The translations under genes were made by a program, and so were the position numbers. The notes under the pieces were generated by a model that was given only the letters and a program-made list of their open reading frames with translations, made no database searches and had not been told where the DNA came from. From JAJYVT01 sp036796435 (GTDB lineage Bacteria > Actinomycetota > Acidimicrobiia > Acidimicrobiales > RAAP-2): DNA of 30,056 nt. Below are positions 15,124-22,679 of the stretch, piece after piece. Location: positions 1 through 30,056 of the forward strand of contig DAIRCY010000025.1 in NCBI GenBank assembly GCA_036796435.1, in the 5' to 3' direction. Numbering within the stretch: the first letter of the stretch is position 1; every line of letters starts with the position of its first letter.

Positions 15124-15725
15124 GGACGGCGTGGCGGTCGGTCGGCGCGCTCGCCGCGGCAGCGATCGGCGGCGTGATGCTGACCGCGTGCGGGATCCCG
15201 ACGCAGCCGACGGCGAGCCCCATCTCGACAAAGGCGCCGCTCACGGTCACGCCCCGCACCGTCAACCTCTGCACAACCGGTTGCACCCCTGTCGACGTCT
15301 TCTTCGTCGCGCGCACCGGGCACCTCACCGCCCTCAAGCGGGTCGTCCCGCCGCACACCGGGGTCCGCGACGTCGTCGAGGCGCTCCTCGGCGGCCCGAC
15401 GCAGAGCGAACGCCAGGCCGGGATCACGACCGCGCTCACAGCGGGAACCCGGCTCGTCTCGGTCTCCCAGACAGCGAAGAAGGACACGGTCACCCTCGAC
15501 TTCAGCGCGGACTTCGGCACGCTGTCGGGGACCCGGGAAGTGCTCGGCGTCGCGCAGGTCGTCTACACGGTGTCGGCGTTCAGGCCCGGCGTCGGGGTGA
15601 TCTTCGAGATCGCCAAGAGCCAACTCGAAGTACCGGTGGAGACGGGGGCCTTCGTGACGGGTGCCGTGCACGAAGCGCAGTACGCCGCGGTGCTGACAAC
15701 GGCGGCGCCGACGACGGCACCTTGA
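15120..15725 (+). CDS. GerMN-domain lipoprotein, short LpqB-like
   Basis: A 201-residue predicted lipoprotein. The signal peptide has a basic start (MRTAWR), a hydrophobic core and a lipobox LTAC with C24 as the lipidation site. Residues about 55-170 resemble a GerMN domain (VDVFFVARTGHLTALKRVVP, VRDVVEALLGGPTQSERQAG, VTLDFSADFGTLSG). It sits third after the MtrA/MtrB-like genes, where lpqB is found, and overlaps the kinase stop as ATGA. LpqB of mycobacteria is close to 600 residues with a beta-propeller after the GerMN part. That portion is absent here, and a hairpin follows the stop. A role in modulating the kinase is inferred only from position. Confidence 0.8.
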   Translation: MRTAWRSVGALAAAAIGGVMLTACGIPTQPTASPISTKAPLTVTPRTVNLCTTGCTPVDVFFVARTGHLTALKRVVPPHTGVRDVVEALLGGPTQSERQAGITTALTAGTRLVSVSQTAKKDTVTLDFSADFGTLSGTREVLGVAQVVYTVSAFRPGVGVIFEIAKSQLEVPVETGAFVTGAVHEAQYAAVLTTAAPTTAP

Positions 15726-15741
15726 GGCCGGCGCACCGGCC
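15726..15741. terminator. Short G+C hairpin after the LpqB-like gene
   Basis: GGCCGG, loop CGCA, CCGGCC begins at the base after the stop codon, in the 39-bp gap between convergent genes. There is no U tract, so termination is plausible but weakly supported. Confidence 0.35.
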
Positions 15742-15764
15742 GGCAGCGAGCCCACTCAGCCCGC

Positions 15765-16124
15765 TCAGCCCGTCGCCTCCTCCCGCCAGCGCACGCGGGG
15801 CGCCGCGATCCATAGGTGCTCGAGATCGTAGAAAGAACGGATCTCCTCCAAGAACACGTGGACGACGAAGTCGCCGTAGTCCATGAGGACCCAGGTTGCG
15901 TCCCGCAGTCCCTCGACGCTGATCGGTGCTCGTCCGACGCGTTCTTTGACCTGACGTTCGACTTCCTCGGTGAGCGTGCGTACCTGACGGACGTTGCGAC
16001 CGCTCGTCACGACGAAGGCGTCGACGACGCCGAGCGCGTCGTCCATCGCCAGCACCACCGTCTCGTTGCCGAGCTTTCCGTCCGCCGCGGCAGCGGCGAC
16101 GAGCGCCGCCCCCGGCAGCGTCAA
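15765..16124 (-). CDS. rsfS: Ribosomal silencing factor RsfS
   Basis: RsfS (YbeB family) binds L14 on the 50S subunit and blocks subunit joining in poor conditions. The 119 residues show the family core: VLAMDDALGVVDAFVVTSGR, NVRQVRTLTEEVERQVKERV and the signature ATWVLMDYGDFVVHVFLEEI with RSFYDLEHLW. The start is TTG, whose last bases overlap the upstream stop as TTGA, and no better in-frame start is available. It is third of a nadD-membrane protein-rsfS operon; nadD next to rsfS is the usual arrangement in many bacteria. Confidence 0.93.
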   Translation of the reverse strand: MTLPGAALVAAAAADGKLGNETVVLAMDDALGVVDAFVVTSGRNVRQVRTLTEEVERQVKERVGRAPISVEGLRDATWVLMDYGDFVVHVFLEEIRSFYDLEHLWIAAPRVRWREEATG

Positions 16125-16339
16125 CGGACCATGTCCACGACGACGACCGTCGCAGCGAGGAAGGCCACGAGGACAGCGAGACCGCCCAGCGTGTACAGGC
16201 GGCGCGCCCGGCGCGCCCGGCGCCTGGCGTCCCGCACCGTCTTGCGGGCCGGGGAGAGGGTGGGAGTCCCATCTCCGGACGCCGGCATCCGTGGCGCGGG
16301 CGTCGCCCGCTCGTCGGTGTCGGTGACCGGCGTCCTCAT
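16121..16339 (-). CDS. Small single-pass membrane protein with Arg-rich juxtamembrane helix
   Basis: A 72-residue protein of unknown function. Residues 1-32 are polar and Pro/Thr-rich, 33-48 form a very basic stretch (KTVRDARRRARRARRL), and 49-70 are one hydrophobic segment (YTLGGLAVLVAFLAATVVVV) ending DMVR. The charge pattern predicts a cytosolic N-terminus. It overlaps nadD by ATGA and rsfS by TTGA, so it is locked into that operon by both junctions and is very likely real despite its size. In other actinobacteria larger genes (for example LytR-type) may occupy this gap, but I see no resemblance. Confidence 0.75.
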   Translation of the reverse strand: MRTPVTDTDERATPAPRMPASGDGTPTLSPARKTVRDARRRARRARRLYTLGGLAVLVAFLAATVVVVDMVR

Positions 16340-16992
16340 CCGCTCACAGCGTACAGACCGCGCGTCCGGATGCAGCGGATCACCTCGGCCGGTACAAGCC
16401 CCTCCACAGGCAGTCCCCGTTCCAGCCGGTCCCTCACCTCCGAGCTCGAGACGTCGACGGCCTCGCCATCGACCTCCACCGTTCGCCACCCCGGCGCCCG
16501 GGGGGTGTCGCTGTGCGGTCGGGCGACGACGGCGAGCGTCACCGCACGGCGCAGCTCGTCGACGCGCTCCCAGGTGTCGAGACCGGCCACGAGGTCCGCG
16601 CCGACCACGAGGAACAGGTCGAGCTCGACACCGCGGCGACGCGCGTCCGCCCGCAGCTCCTCGACCGTGTCGACGGTGTAGCTCGGGCCACCGCGGTCGA
16701 TCTCCAGCCTGGAGGCCTCGGCGCCGGGCACGAGCCGCGCCATCGACTCGACCATCGCGAAGCGGTCCTCGGCGGGGGTGATCGAGCGCAGCCCCACCTT
16801 CTGCCAGGGCTCGTTCGCCACGACGAAGAGCAGCCGGTCGAGTGCGAGCGCCCGGACCGACGCCCGCGCGGCGGCGAGATGGCCGCAATGCGGAGGGTCG
16901 AAGGTGCCACCGAGCAGTCCGACCCGCTCGGAGCCCGCAGGACCTTGGGCCGTAAGTCCCCCGGACGGGCAACCGCTCGTCGGGCCGGGCAT
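16336..16992 (-). CDS. nadD: Nicotinate-nucleotide adenylyltransferase
   Basis: NadD adenylates nicotinate mononucleotide to deamido-NAD. The 218 residues contain the nucleotidyltransferase motif GGTFDPPHCGH (28-38), NEPWQKVGLRSITPAEDRFAMV, DRGGPSYTVDTVEEL, FLVVGADLVAGLDTWERVDEL and the C-terminal SSSEVRDRLERGLPVEGLVP. About 23 residues precede the conserved domain; the ATG was kept because no other in-frame start is near and a TACGCT hexamer lies exactly seven bases upstream. First gene of the nadD-small protein-rsfS operon, divergent from aroG. Confidence 0.95.
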   Translation of the reverse strand: MPGPTSGCPSGGLTAQGPAGSERVGLLGGTFDPPHCGHLAAARASVRALALDRLLFVVANEPWQKVGLRSITPAEDRFAMVESMARLVPGAEASRLEIDRGGPSYTVDTVEELRADARRRGVELDLFLVVGADLVAGLDTWERVDELRRAVTLAVVARPHSDTPRAPGWRTVEVDGEAVDVSSSEVRDRLERGLPVEGLVPAEVIRCIRTRGLYAVSG

Positions 16993-16998
16993 CGCCGC

Positions 16999-17038
16999 AG
17001 CGTAGGCATCCGGCGATTGCCCGCGCGGGCCCTACGCT
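16999..17038. promoter_or_regulatory. Symmetric divergent promoter between nadD and aroG
   Basis: A perfect 8-bp inverted repeat, AGCGTAGG (16999-17006) and CCTACGCT (17031-17038), flanks 24 bases that contain the palindrome GCCCGCGCGGGC (17019-17030). Each arm carries TACGCT pointing outward. Each hexamer ends seven bases before the start codon it faces: nadD at 16992, aroG at 17045. The layout predicts two leaderless transcripts. The central palindrome could be an operator or simply G+C bias. Confidence 0.55.
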
Positions 17039-17044
17039 AAGGAG

Positions 17045-18406
17045 ATGGCGACCACCCTGCCGCCCGGCGGCGAATGGCGGACGAGCTCGTGGCGGTCGCG
17101 GCCCGTCGCCCAGCAGCCTGAGTGGCCCGACGCCGAGCGGCTGAAGGACGCCGAGAACACGCTCGCTGCGCTTCCGCCGCTCGTCATCGCGAGCGAGGCC
17201 CGCCGGCTCACCTCGAAGCTGGCCGACGTGGCGCGCGGCGAGGCCTTCCTCCTCCAGGCAGGTGATTGCGCGGAGTCATTCTTGGAATTCAGCGCGGACA
17301 GCATCCGCGACAAGCTCAAGGTGATCCTGCAGATGGCGGTGACGCTCACCTACGCGGCGGGCGTCCCGGTCGTGAAGGTCGGCAGGATCGCAGGCCAGTT
17401 CGCCAAGCCGCGGACCTCCGCCGTCGAGCGGATGGACGGCGTGGAGCTCGAGGCATTCCGCGGGCACATGGTCAACGACGAGGCGTTCGACCCCGCGGCG
17501 CGGCGGCCCGACGCCTCGCGCCTCGTCGCCGCCTATCACCAGGCGGCGGCGACGCTGAACCTTCTTCGGGCCTTCACGAAGGGCGGGTTCGCCGACCTGT
17601 CGCACGTCCACAGGTGGAACCAGGAGTTCGTCGCCACGTCTGCCGAGGGTCGCCGCTACGAGCAGATCGCGACCGAGATCGATCGGGCGCTGCGGTTCAT
17701 GGCCGCGTGCGGCATCGACCTCTCCGCCGAGGAGAACCTGCACCAGGTCGACTTCTGGACGAGCCACGAGGCGCTGATCCTCCACTACGAAGAGGCGCTC
17801 ACGCGTCGCGACTCGCTGACCGGTGACTGGGTCGACACCTCGGGCCACCTGCTGTGGGTCGGCGAGCGCACGCGCCAGCTCGACGGGGCGCACGTCGAGT
17901 TCCTCTCGGGGGTGATCAACCCTGTCGGGATCAAGCTCGGGCCGAGCGCGACTCCCGACGAGGTCGTCGCCCTGTGCACACGCCTCGATCCCCATCGCAC
18001 GCCCGGCCGGCTCACGCTCATCTCGCGCATGGGCGCGGGCAAGGTGGCCGACGCGCTCCCCTCGCTCATCGAGGCGGTCAGGGACGAGGGTTACCCGGTC
18101 GTGTGGGCATGCGACCCCATGCACGGCAACACGTTCACCGGTGACCAAGGTCGCAAGACGCGCCGGTTCGGTGACATCGTGACCGAGCTGCGCGAGTGGT
18201 TCGGAGTCCACCGGTCCCTCGGGTCCTGGCCAGGCGGGGTCCACGTGGAGCTCACCGGCGACGACGTGACCGAATGCCTCGGCGGGGCGGAGGCGATCGA
18301 AGAAGACGACCTCGGGCAGCGGTACACGACGATGTGCGACCCACGCCTGAACGCGCGCCAGTCACTCGATCTCGCGTTCGACGTCGCGGAACTGCTGCGA
18401 TCCTGA
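17045..18406 (+). CDS. aroG: 3-deoxy-7-phosphoheptulonate synthase, class II
   Basis: DAHP synthase condenses PEP and erythrose 4-phosphate, the first step of the shikimate pathway. At 453 residues it is close to M. tuberculosis AroG (462). Seen are LLQAGDCAESF with the metal ligand C75, VVKVGRIAGQFAKPRTS, LLWVGERTRQLDGAHVEFLS, NPVGIKLGPSATPDEV, ISRMGAGKVADALP, VWACDPMHGNTF (metal His), GGVHVELTGDDVTECLGG and YTTMCDPRLNARQSLDLAF. AAGGAG abuts the ATG with no spacer, so the adjacent TACGCT promoter and leaderless initiation explain the start better. Confidence 0.96.
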   Translation: MATTLPPGGEWRTSSWRSRPVAQQPEWPDAERLKDAENTLAALPPLVIASEARRLTSKLADVARGEAFLLQAGDCAESFLEFSADSIRDKLKVILQMAVTLTYAAGVPVVKVGRIAGQFAKPRTSAVERMDGVELEAFRGHMVNDEAFDPAARRPDASRLVAAYHQAAATLNLLRAFTKGGFADLSHVHRWNQEFVATSAEGRRYEQIATEIDRALRFMAACGIDLSAEENLHQVDFWTSHEALILHYEEALTRRDSLTGDWVDTSGHLLWVGERTRQLDGAHVEFLSGVINPVGIKLGPSATPDEVVALCTRLDPHRTPGRLTLISRMGAGKVADALPSLIEAVRDEGYPVVWACDPMHGNTFTGDQGRKTRRFGDIVTELREWFGVHRSLGSWPGGVHVELTGDDVTECLGGAEAIEEDDLGQRYTTMCDPRLNARQSLDLAFDVAELLRS

Positions 18407-18431
18407 CGCGTCGCGCAACTGCGTCTGTCCC

Positions 18432-18446
18432 GACGCATCTTGCGTC
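18432..18446 (+). terminator. Weak hairpin downstream of aroG
   Basis: GACGCA, loop TCT, TGCGTC form a perfect 6-bp stem 25 bases after the aroG stop, without a U tract. The rest of the 154-base gap holds a promoter for the next gene and short GCGTC-type repeats that I cannot assign. Confidence 0.3.
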
Positions 18447-18523
18447 CGCGGAGTCCTCGCACGCATTGACGCGCGCCGGACAGCGAAAAGGTTCCTGCGT
18501 GCGCGCGCATTTCCGGCAATTGC

Positions 18524-18551
18524 TTGCATTCGTGCAGTAGGGCACTACAAT
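18524..18551 (+). promoter_or_regulatory. Promoter of the repeat/GH25-like gene (TTGCAT-16-TACAAT)
   Basis: TTGCAT (18524-18529) and TACAAT (18546-18551) are separated by 16 bases in one of the few A+T-richer stretches of the window. This is the only promoter here for which I see both hexamers. The -10 ends ten bases before the ATG, so the leader would be only a few bases long. Confidence 0.55.
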
Positions 18552-18560
18552 TCGGCCGGG

Positions 18561-20231
18561 ATGGGACCCCGATGCCGATTCCCCTTTACCCGCCTGCTTC
18601 AACGCGCAATCGGCCGGCGGCGACCATATTGCTTGATGGCCGCAATCGTACTCAGCGTCGCAGGACTTCTCTCGGGCGCCGGCGGGGCCCCGCTCGCGGG
18701 AGCGTCCGGGGGCGTCGCCTCGACAACCCCGAGCGGATCGGGACAGACACCCGGCCAGACCACGACAGTGCCCGTCCAGGACACCGCATACTGGCTGGAC
18801 GCCTCGACAGGTGCCGTCTACAGCTTCGGGGGCGCACCGAATTACGGCTCGATGGCCGGTCACCACCTGAACGAGCCGGTCGTGGGCATGGCGGCGATGC
18901 CCACAGGCAAGGGGTACTGGGAGGTGGCGAGCGACGGCGGGATCTTCACCTTCGGCGACGCAAGGTTCTACGGCTCCGAGGGCGCCGCTCACCTCGTCTC
19001 CCCGATCGTCGGGATGGCGGCGGCGCCGACAGGCCACGGGTACTGGCTCGTGGCGGGCGACGGCGGGATCTTCACCTTCGGGACGGCGAGGTTCTTCGGA
19101 TCCGAGGGAGGCAAGCACCTCGTCGCCCCGGTCGTCGGGATGGCGCCGACGCGCACAGGCGACGGGTACTGGCTCGTAGCAGCCGACGGCGGGATCTTCA
19201 CCTTCGGTGCCGCGAAGTTCTTCGGCTCCGCCGGGGGCCACGTCCTCGCCCAGCCGGTGACCGGCATGGCGAACATGCCAACAGGGGCGGGGTACTGGTT
19301 GGTCGCGACCGACGGCGGCGTGTTCAGCTACGGCGGAGCGACGGGCCGGTTCTACGGCTCGCTCGGCAACCAGCAGATCAGGCAACCGATCGTCGGCATC
19401 TCCACGCTCTACGACGGGACGGGGTACTGGCTCGCCGGCGCAGGTGGCAGCGTGACGGCGTTCGGCTCGGCCATCTACTGGGGCTCGACCCCCGAGCACA
19501 TCCCCGGCAGCGTCGTGGGGATCGCCACCGGCGTCGGGAACGGCGACCCCGGTCCGCCGTCGTTCCAGCCGGGCAGCTACGGCTACGACGTCTCCCAGTA
19601 CCAGTGCTCCAAGTTCCCGCCGGCGCCGCACCAGATCGGCGTGGTCGAGGTAGCCGGCTGGTCCTACGGCACGGTCAACCCTTGCCTCGCCCAGGAGGTC
19701 ACATGGGCGGCCGGGGGGATGAACCTCTACACCTTCCTCTCCTACGGCACCTCCAGCACACCGGAGCCCGGCTGCGCAGGCAACGCCACAGCGCCGACAA
19801 CGGCCGCCTGCAATTACGGCTACGGGGCGGCGATCTCCTCGTACCAGCAGGCGACCGCCGCGATCGCCACAAGGGCGAAAGTTCCCTGGTGGCTCGACGT
19901 CGAGCAGATCGGCTTCTCCTCGAGCCCCTCGCCCAGCGCCAGCCGCTCGGTCGTAGTGGGGGCCTTCGACGCGCTGCACTACACCGAGAACATCAACACA
20001 GTGGGCTTCTACTTCTCCCTCTCCCACTGGAACGACATCGTCGGCACGTACAACCCGTCCGCCCCGCTCTTCCCCGCGTGGTGGACAGGACCGACACCCT
20101 CCTACAAGTGCTCGAACGCACGCTCTGTGGCGCTCTCCCTCAAGGATTCGCTACCCTCCGGCCCCATCCAGCTCCTCCAGTACACCGACAGCGTGAACAG
20201 CCAGCCGTTCGACGGGGACTACGCCTGTTAG
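18561..20231 (+). CDS. Secreted protein: six GYWLVAxDGG repeats plus GH25-like hydrolase domain
   Basis: A 556-residue exported protein. A long basic n-region (RRRPY at 19-23) and hydrophobic stretch 25-40 form a signal peptide. Residues 75-327 are six repeats of 40-44 residues, consensus GYWLVAxDGGIFTFGxAxFFGS, ending PVVGMAxxPTG, probably beta-propeller blades. Residues 339-556 resemble GH25-type lysozymes: YGYDVSQYQC (D343), PWWLDVEQIGF with a D446-x-E448 pair, GFYFSLSHW, and a terminal LLQYTDSVNSQPFDGDYAC. Six cysteines in this domain could form disulfides. The fold call for the last domain is by motif only, and activity on peptidoglycan or another glycan is inferred. The gene is monocistronic and ends at a strong hairpin. 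Confidence 0.82.
   Translation: MGPRCRFPFTRLLQRAIGRRRPYCLMAAIVLSVAGLLSGAGGAPLAGASGGVASTTPSGSGQTPGQTTTVPVQDTAYWLDASTGAVYSFGGAPNYGSMAGHHLNEPVVGMAAMPTGKGYWEVASDGGIFTFGDARFYGSEGAAHLVSPIVGMAAAPTGHGYWLVAGDGGIFTFGTARFFGSEGGKHLVAPVVGMAPTRTGDGYWLVAADGGIFTFGAAKFFGSAGGHVLAQPVTGMANMPTGAGYWLVATDGGVFSYGGATGRFYGSLGNQQIRQPIVGISTLYDGTGYWLAGAGGSVTAFGSAIYWGSTPEHIPGSVVGIATGVGNGDPGPPSFQPGSYGYDVSQYQCSKFPPAPHQIGVVEVAGWSYGTVNPCLAQEVTWAAGGMNLYTFLSYGTSSTPEPGCAGNATAPTTAACNYGYGAAISSYQQATAAIATRAKVPWWLDVEQIGFSSSPSPSASRSVVVGAFDALHYTENINTVGFYFSLSHWNDIVGTYNPSAPLFPAWWTGPTPSYKCSNARSVALSLKDSLPSGPIQLLQYTDSVNSQPFDGDYAC
18783..19541 (+). repeat. Six in-frame ~126-bp coding repeats
   Basis: Units encode residues 75-117, 118-159, 160-201, 202-243, 244-287 and 288-327. 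Units 2-4 are most alike in DNA, sharing runs such as GGGTACTGG and CGGCGGGATCTTCACCTTCG. Units 1, 5 and 6 have drifted. The pattern fits duplication of a propeller blade. Confidence 0.9.
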
Positions 20232-20263
20232 CGCATCCCCGTCGTCGATCCCCCTGAGGCAAC

Positions 20264-20295
20264 GGACCGCGCCCGGCAGTTGCCGGGCGCGGTCC
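20264..20295. terminator. Strong bidirectional hairpin between convergent genes
   Basis: GGACCGCGCCCGGCA and its exact complement form a 15-bp stem around GT (an effective four-base loop). It lies midway between the stop of the plus-strand GH25-like gene and the stop of the minus-strand VWA gene. No U tract follows on either side, which is common for actinobacterial terminators. Confidence 0.8.
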
Positions 20296-20326
20296 CGTCG
20301 ATCAGCTCTGGAGCCCCGCCGCATGC

Positions 20327-21763
20327 TCAGGCCAGCTCGGCCACGAAGCGCTCCAGCTGGCGCAGGGTGCGGCACTCGACGACGGCGTCGCAGTGGACGG
20401 CGTACTCGTCGATGATCGAGTCGCCCGACCCCCAGTACTGGCGAGGCTCGGGGTTCAACCAGTAGACGTGGCGCGCCTGGTGCTGGAGCTCGCGCAGCAC
20501 CCACGCGCCCGAGGCGTGGTAGTTGTTGCGCGCGTCGCCGAGGACGAGGAGCGTGGCGCGCGAGGTCACCTCGTCTCCCCACCTCCGGTCGAACTCCTCG
20601 AACGCATGTCCGTAGTCGGAGTGGCCGTCCAGCCACACGACGTCCGCCTCGGTCGTGATGCGCCTGACCGCCGTGGCCGGGTCGCCGGCGTGCTCGAAGA
20701 CATCGGTCACCTCGTCGATCCCGTCGACGAACACGAAGCTGCGGACCTTCGAGAACTGCGTGCTGATCGCGTACACGAGCTCCAGCGTGAAGCGGGCGAA
20801 GGAAGCGACGGACCCCGAGATGTCCGCGACCACGAAGATCTCGGGCTTGGAGGGCCTGGGGTGGCGGAACCGCGGCTCGACGGGCACCCCGCCGGTCGAA
20901 AGCGATCGCCGCACGGTGGCGCGGAAGTCGAGCGGCCCCTTCCTGCGGTGGCGCCGCTTCCGGCCGAGCCGGACCGCGAGCTTCCTCGAGAGGGGATGGA
21001 GCGTCCGATGGAGGGCGGCCAGCTCCTCACGGTTCGCGTGCATGACGTCGACGTCTTCGGGCAAGGGCCGCCGGACCGCCCGGGCAAGCGCCGCCGGACC
21101 CCTGTCGAGCACGAGGCGGCGACGGATCTCCGCTTCGATCGCCCTGCGGAGTGCCGCGATTCGCGCGCGGTACTCGTCGGCGAGGAGGCGGTCTTCGAGC
21201 GCGGTCAGCTCCTCTTGGGCCCGCGCGTCTTGCAGCAGCCGCTCGAGGAGACCTTCGAGGTCGAGATGGCGAAGGGTCCGGTAGAGGTAGTAGGTACCTC
21301 CGACCGGCCTTCCAGGCTCGATCGCGGCGTAGCGGTCGACCGCGCGCCGAGCCAGCGCCGCCCCCGTCGCCCGGTCCCCTTGTCGCATGGCCTTGAACAG
21401 CAACGCGGCGAGCTCCGCGGCGCTCATGGGCTCTCCGCCGCCTCCGGCCGCATCGCCATCGGATGGGAAGGCATCGCCGGGCTCCGATCCCTCGGGCCGC
21501 GAGCCGTCGATCCCCTCGGTCCCACCGCTCCCTGCCTCCTCGCCGGCGTGGCGAAAGGAGAAGTAGATCTCGAACGCGGTCTCGAACGCCTGCCAGTGGG
21601 CACCCGACTTCACGAGCGTCGCGCCGAGGGCGGCCTTGAGCGCGTCCCGGTCCTCCATCGGCACGTGATGGACGGCGCGCGCGGCGTCCAAGTGCTCGGT
21701 CAGCGACACCGGCAGCCCTGCGGCCCGCAGCTCCTCGACGAACCCCGAGAGGAGCTCAAGCAT
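20327..21763 (-). CDS. VWA-domain protein, CoxE-like
   Basis: A 478-residue cytoplasmic protein. The N-terminal part (about 1-70) matches CoxE-like starts (FVEELRAAGLPVSLTEHLDA). Residues 75-112 are a Gly/Glu/Ser linker, 115-290 are charged and helical, and the C-terminal third is a von Willebrand A domain with the MIDAS motif D314-I-S-G-S (FVVADISGSVASFARF), then FVFVDGIDEVTDVF and ATLLVLGDARNNY. It overlaps the MoxR gene by eight bases. MoxR/VWA pairs remodel or load metal into partner enzymes, as CoxD/CoxE do for CO dehydrogenase. No client enzyme is visible nearby, so the target is unknown. Confidence 0.85.
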   Translation of the reverse strand: MLELLSGFVEELRAAGLPVSLTEHLDAARAVHHVPMEDRDALKAALGATLVKSGAHWQAFETAFEIYFSFRHAGEEAGSGGTEGIDGSRPEGSEPGDAFPSDGDAAGGGGEPMSAAELAALLFKAMRQGDRATGAALARRAVDRYAAIEPGRPVGGTYYLYRTLRHLDLEGLLERLLQDARAQEELTALEDRLLADEYRARIAALRRAIEAEIRRRLVLDRGPAALARAVRRPLPEDVDVMHANREELAALHRTLHPLSRKLAVRLGRKRRHRRKGPLDFRATVRRSLSTGGVPVEPRFRHPRPSKPEIFVVADISGSVASFARFTLELVYAISTQFSKVRSFVFVDGIDEVTDVFEHAGDPATAVRRITTEADVVWLDGHSDYGHAFEEFDRRWGDEVTSRATLLVLGDARNNYHASGAWVLRELQHQARHVYWLNPEPRQYWGSGDSIIDEYAVHCDAVVECRTLRQLERFVAELA

Positions 21764-22679
21764 CGGCGGTGAGGAGCTCCTTCGCCGCGCGTTCGATGTC
21801 CTGGCGGTACTTCAAGAGCACGTGCAGGGTGTCCTTTGCGCTCGCGGCATCGATCGACTCCACACCGAGCACGACCAGCGTGCGTGCCCAGTCCAGGGTC
21901 TCGGCGACCGACGGGGGCTTGCGGAGCTCGAGCGAGCGCAGTGACCGGACGATGCGGGCGACCTGGTCCGCGAGCTCCTGTCGGATCCCCGGCACGCGTC
22001 GCATCACGATCTCGCGCTCGCGGGCGAGCTCGGGGTAGTCCACGTGGAGGTAGAGGCAGCGCCGCTTCAACGCCTCGGACAGCTCCCGCGTGTTGTTGGA
22101 GGTGAGGAACACCATGGGCACGCGGCTGGCGCGCACAGTGCCGAGCTCGGGGATCGACACCTGGTACTCCGAGAGCACCTCGAGGAGCAATGCCTCGGTC
22201 TCGAGCTCGACCCGGTCGATCTCGTCGACGAGGAGCACGACGGGCTCCTCGCTTCGGATGGCCTCGAGCAGCGGCCGGGTGAGGAGGAAGTCCTCGGAGA
22301 AGATGTCGGCTTCGAGGTCCTGCCACGACGACGCCGACTGTTCGGCTTGGATCCGCAGCAGCTGCTTGCGGTAGTTCCACTCGTAGAGCGCCTTCGCCTC
22401 GTCGAGCCCCTCGTAGCACTGGAGCCTGATGAGCCTGCTGCCGGCCGTCTCGGCGACAGACTTGGCGAGCTGGGTCTTGCCGGTCCCTGCGGGACCTTCG
22501 ATCAGCACCGGCTTCTCGAGCCGGTCAGCGAGGTAGACGACGCCGGCGATGCGTTCGTCGGCGATGTAGCCGACGCGGGCGAGTCCCTCTCTCACCTCCT
22601 CGATCGAACCGAACGGGCCGGCGCCCGGCCCTTGCGGCTTCGGGGGCTGCGGCCGTTCCGACGGGAGCGGCTCGCTCAT
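21756..22679 (-). CDS. MoxR-family AAA+ ATPase
   Basis: A 307-residue ATPase with Walker A GPAGTGKTQLA, Walker B VVLLVDEIDRVE, sensor 1 region VFLTSNNTRELSEALKRRC and a C-terminal helical lid. The first 25 residues are Pro-rich. The start ATG overlaps the proA stop as ATGA, and the stop overlaps the VWA start, so proA-moxR-vwa are translationally linked. It should act as a hexameric remodeller with the VWA protein. The link to proline synthesis may be only transcriptional. Confidence 0.9.
   Translation of the reverse strand: MSEPLPSERPQPPKPQGPGAGPFGSIEEVREGLARVGYIADERIAGVVYLADRLEKPVLIEGPAGTGKTQLAKSVAETAGSRLIRLQCYEGLDEAKALYEWNYRKQLLRIQAEQSASSWQDLEADIFSEDFLLTRPLLEAIRSEEPVVLLVDEIDRVELETEALLLEVLSEYQVSIPELGTVRASRVPMVFLTSNNTRELSEALKRRCLYLHVDYPELAREREIVMRRVPGIRQELADQVARIVRSLRSLELRKPPSVAETLDWARTLVVLGVESIDAASAKDTLHVLLKYRQDIERAAKELLTADA

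Noticed and set aside
17039..17044. AAGGAG as the aroG ribosome binding site
   Set aside because: It touches the ATG with no spacer, too close for normal pairing with 16S rRNA; the TACGCT promoter spacing explains the start better.
18783..19541. Tandem repeats as a CRISPR array
   Set aside because: The repeats are in frame, about 126 bp, drifted between copies and encode a clear protein motif; there are no spacers.
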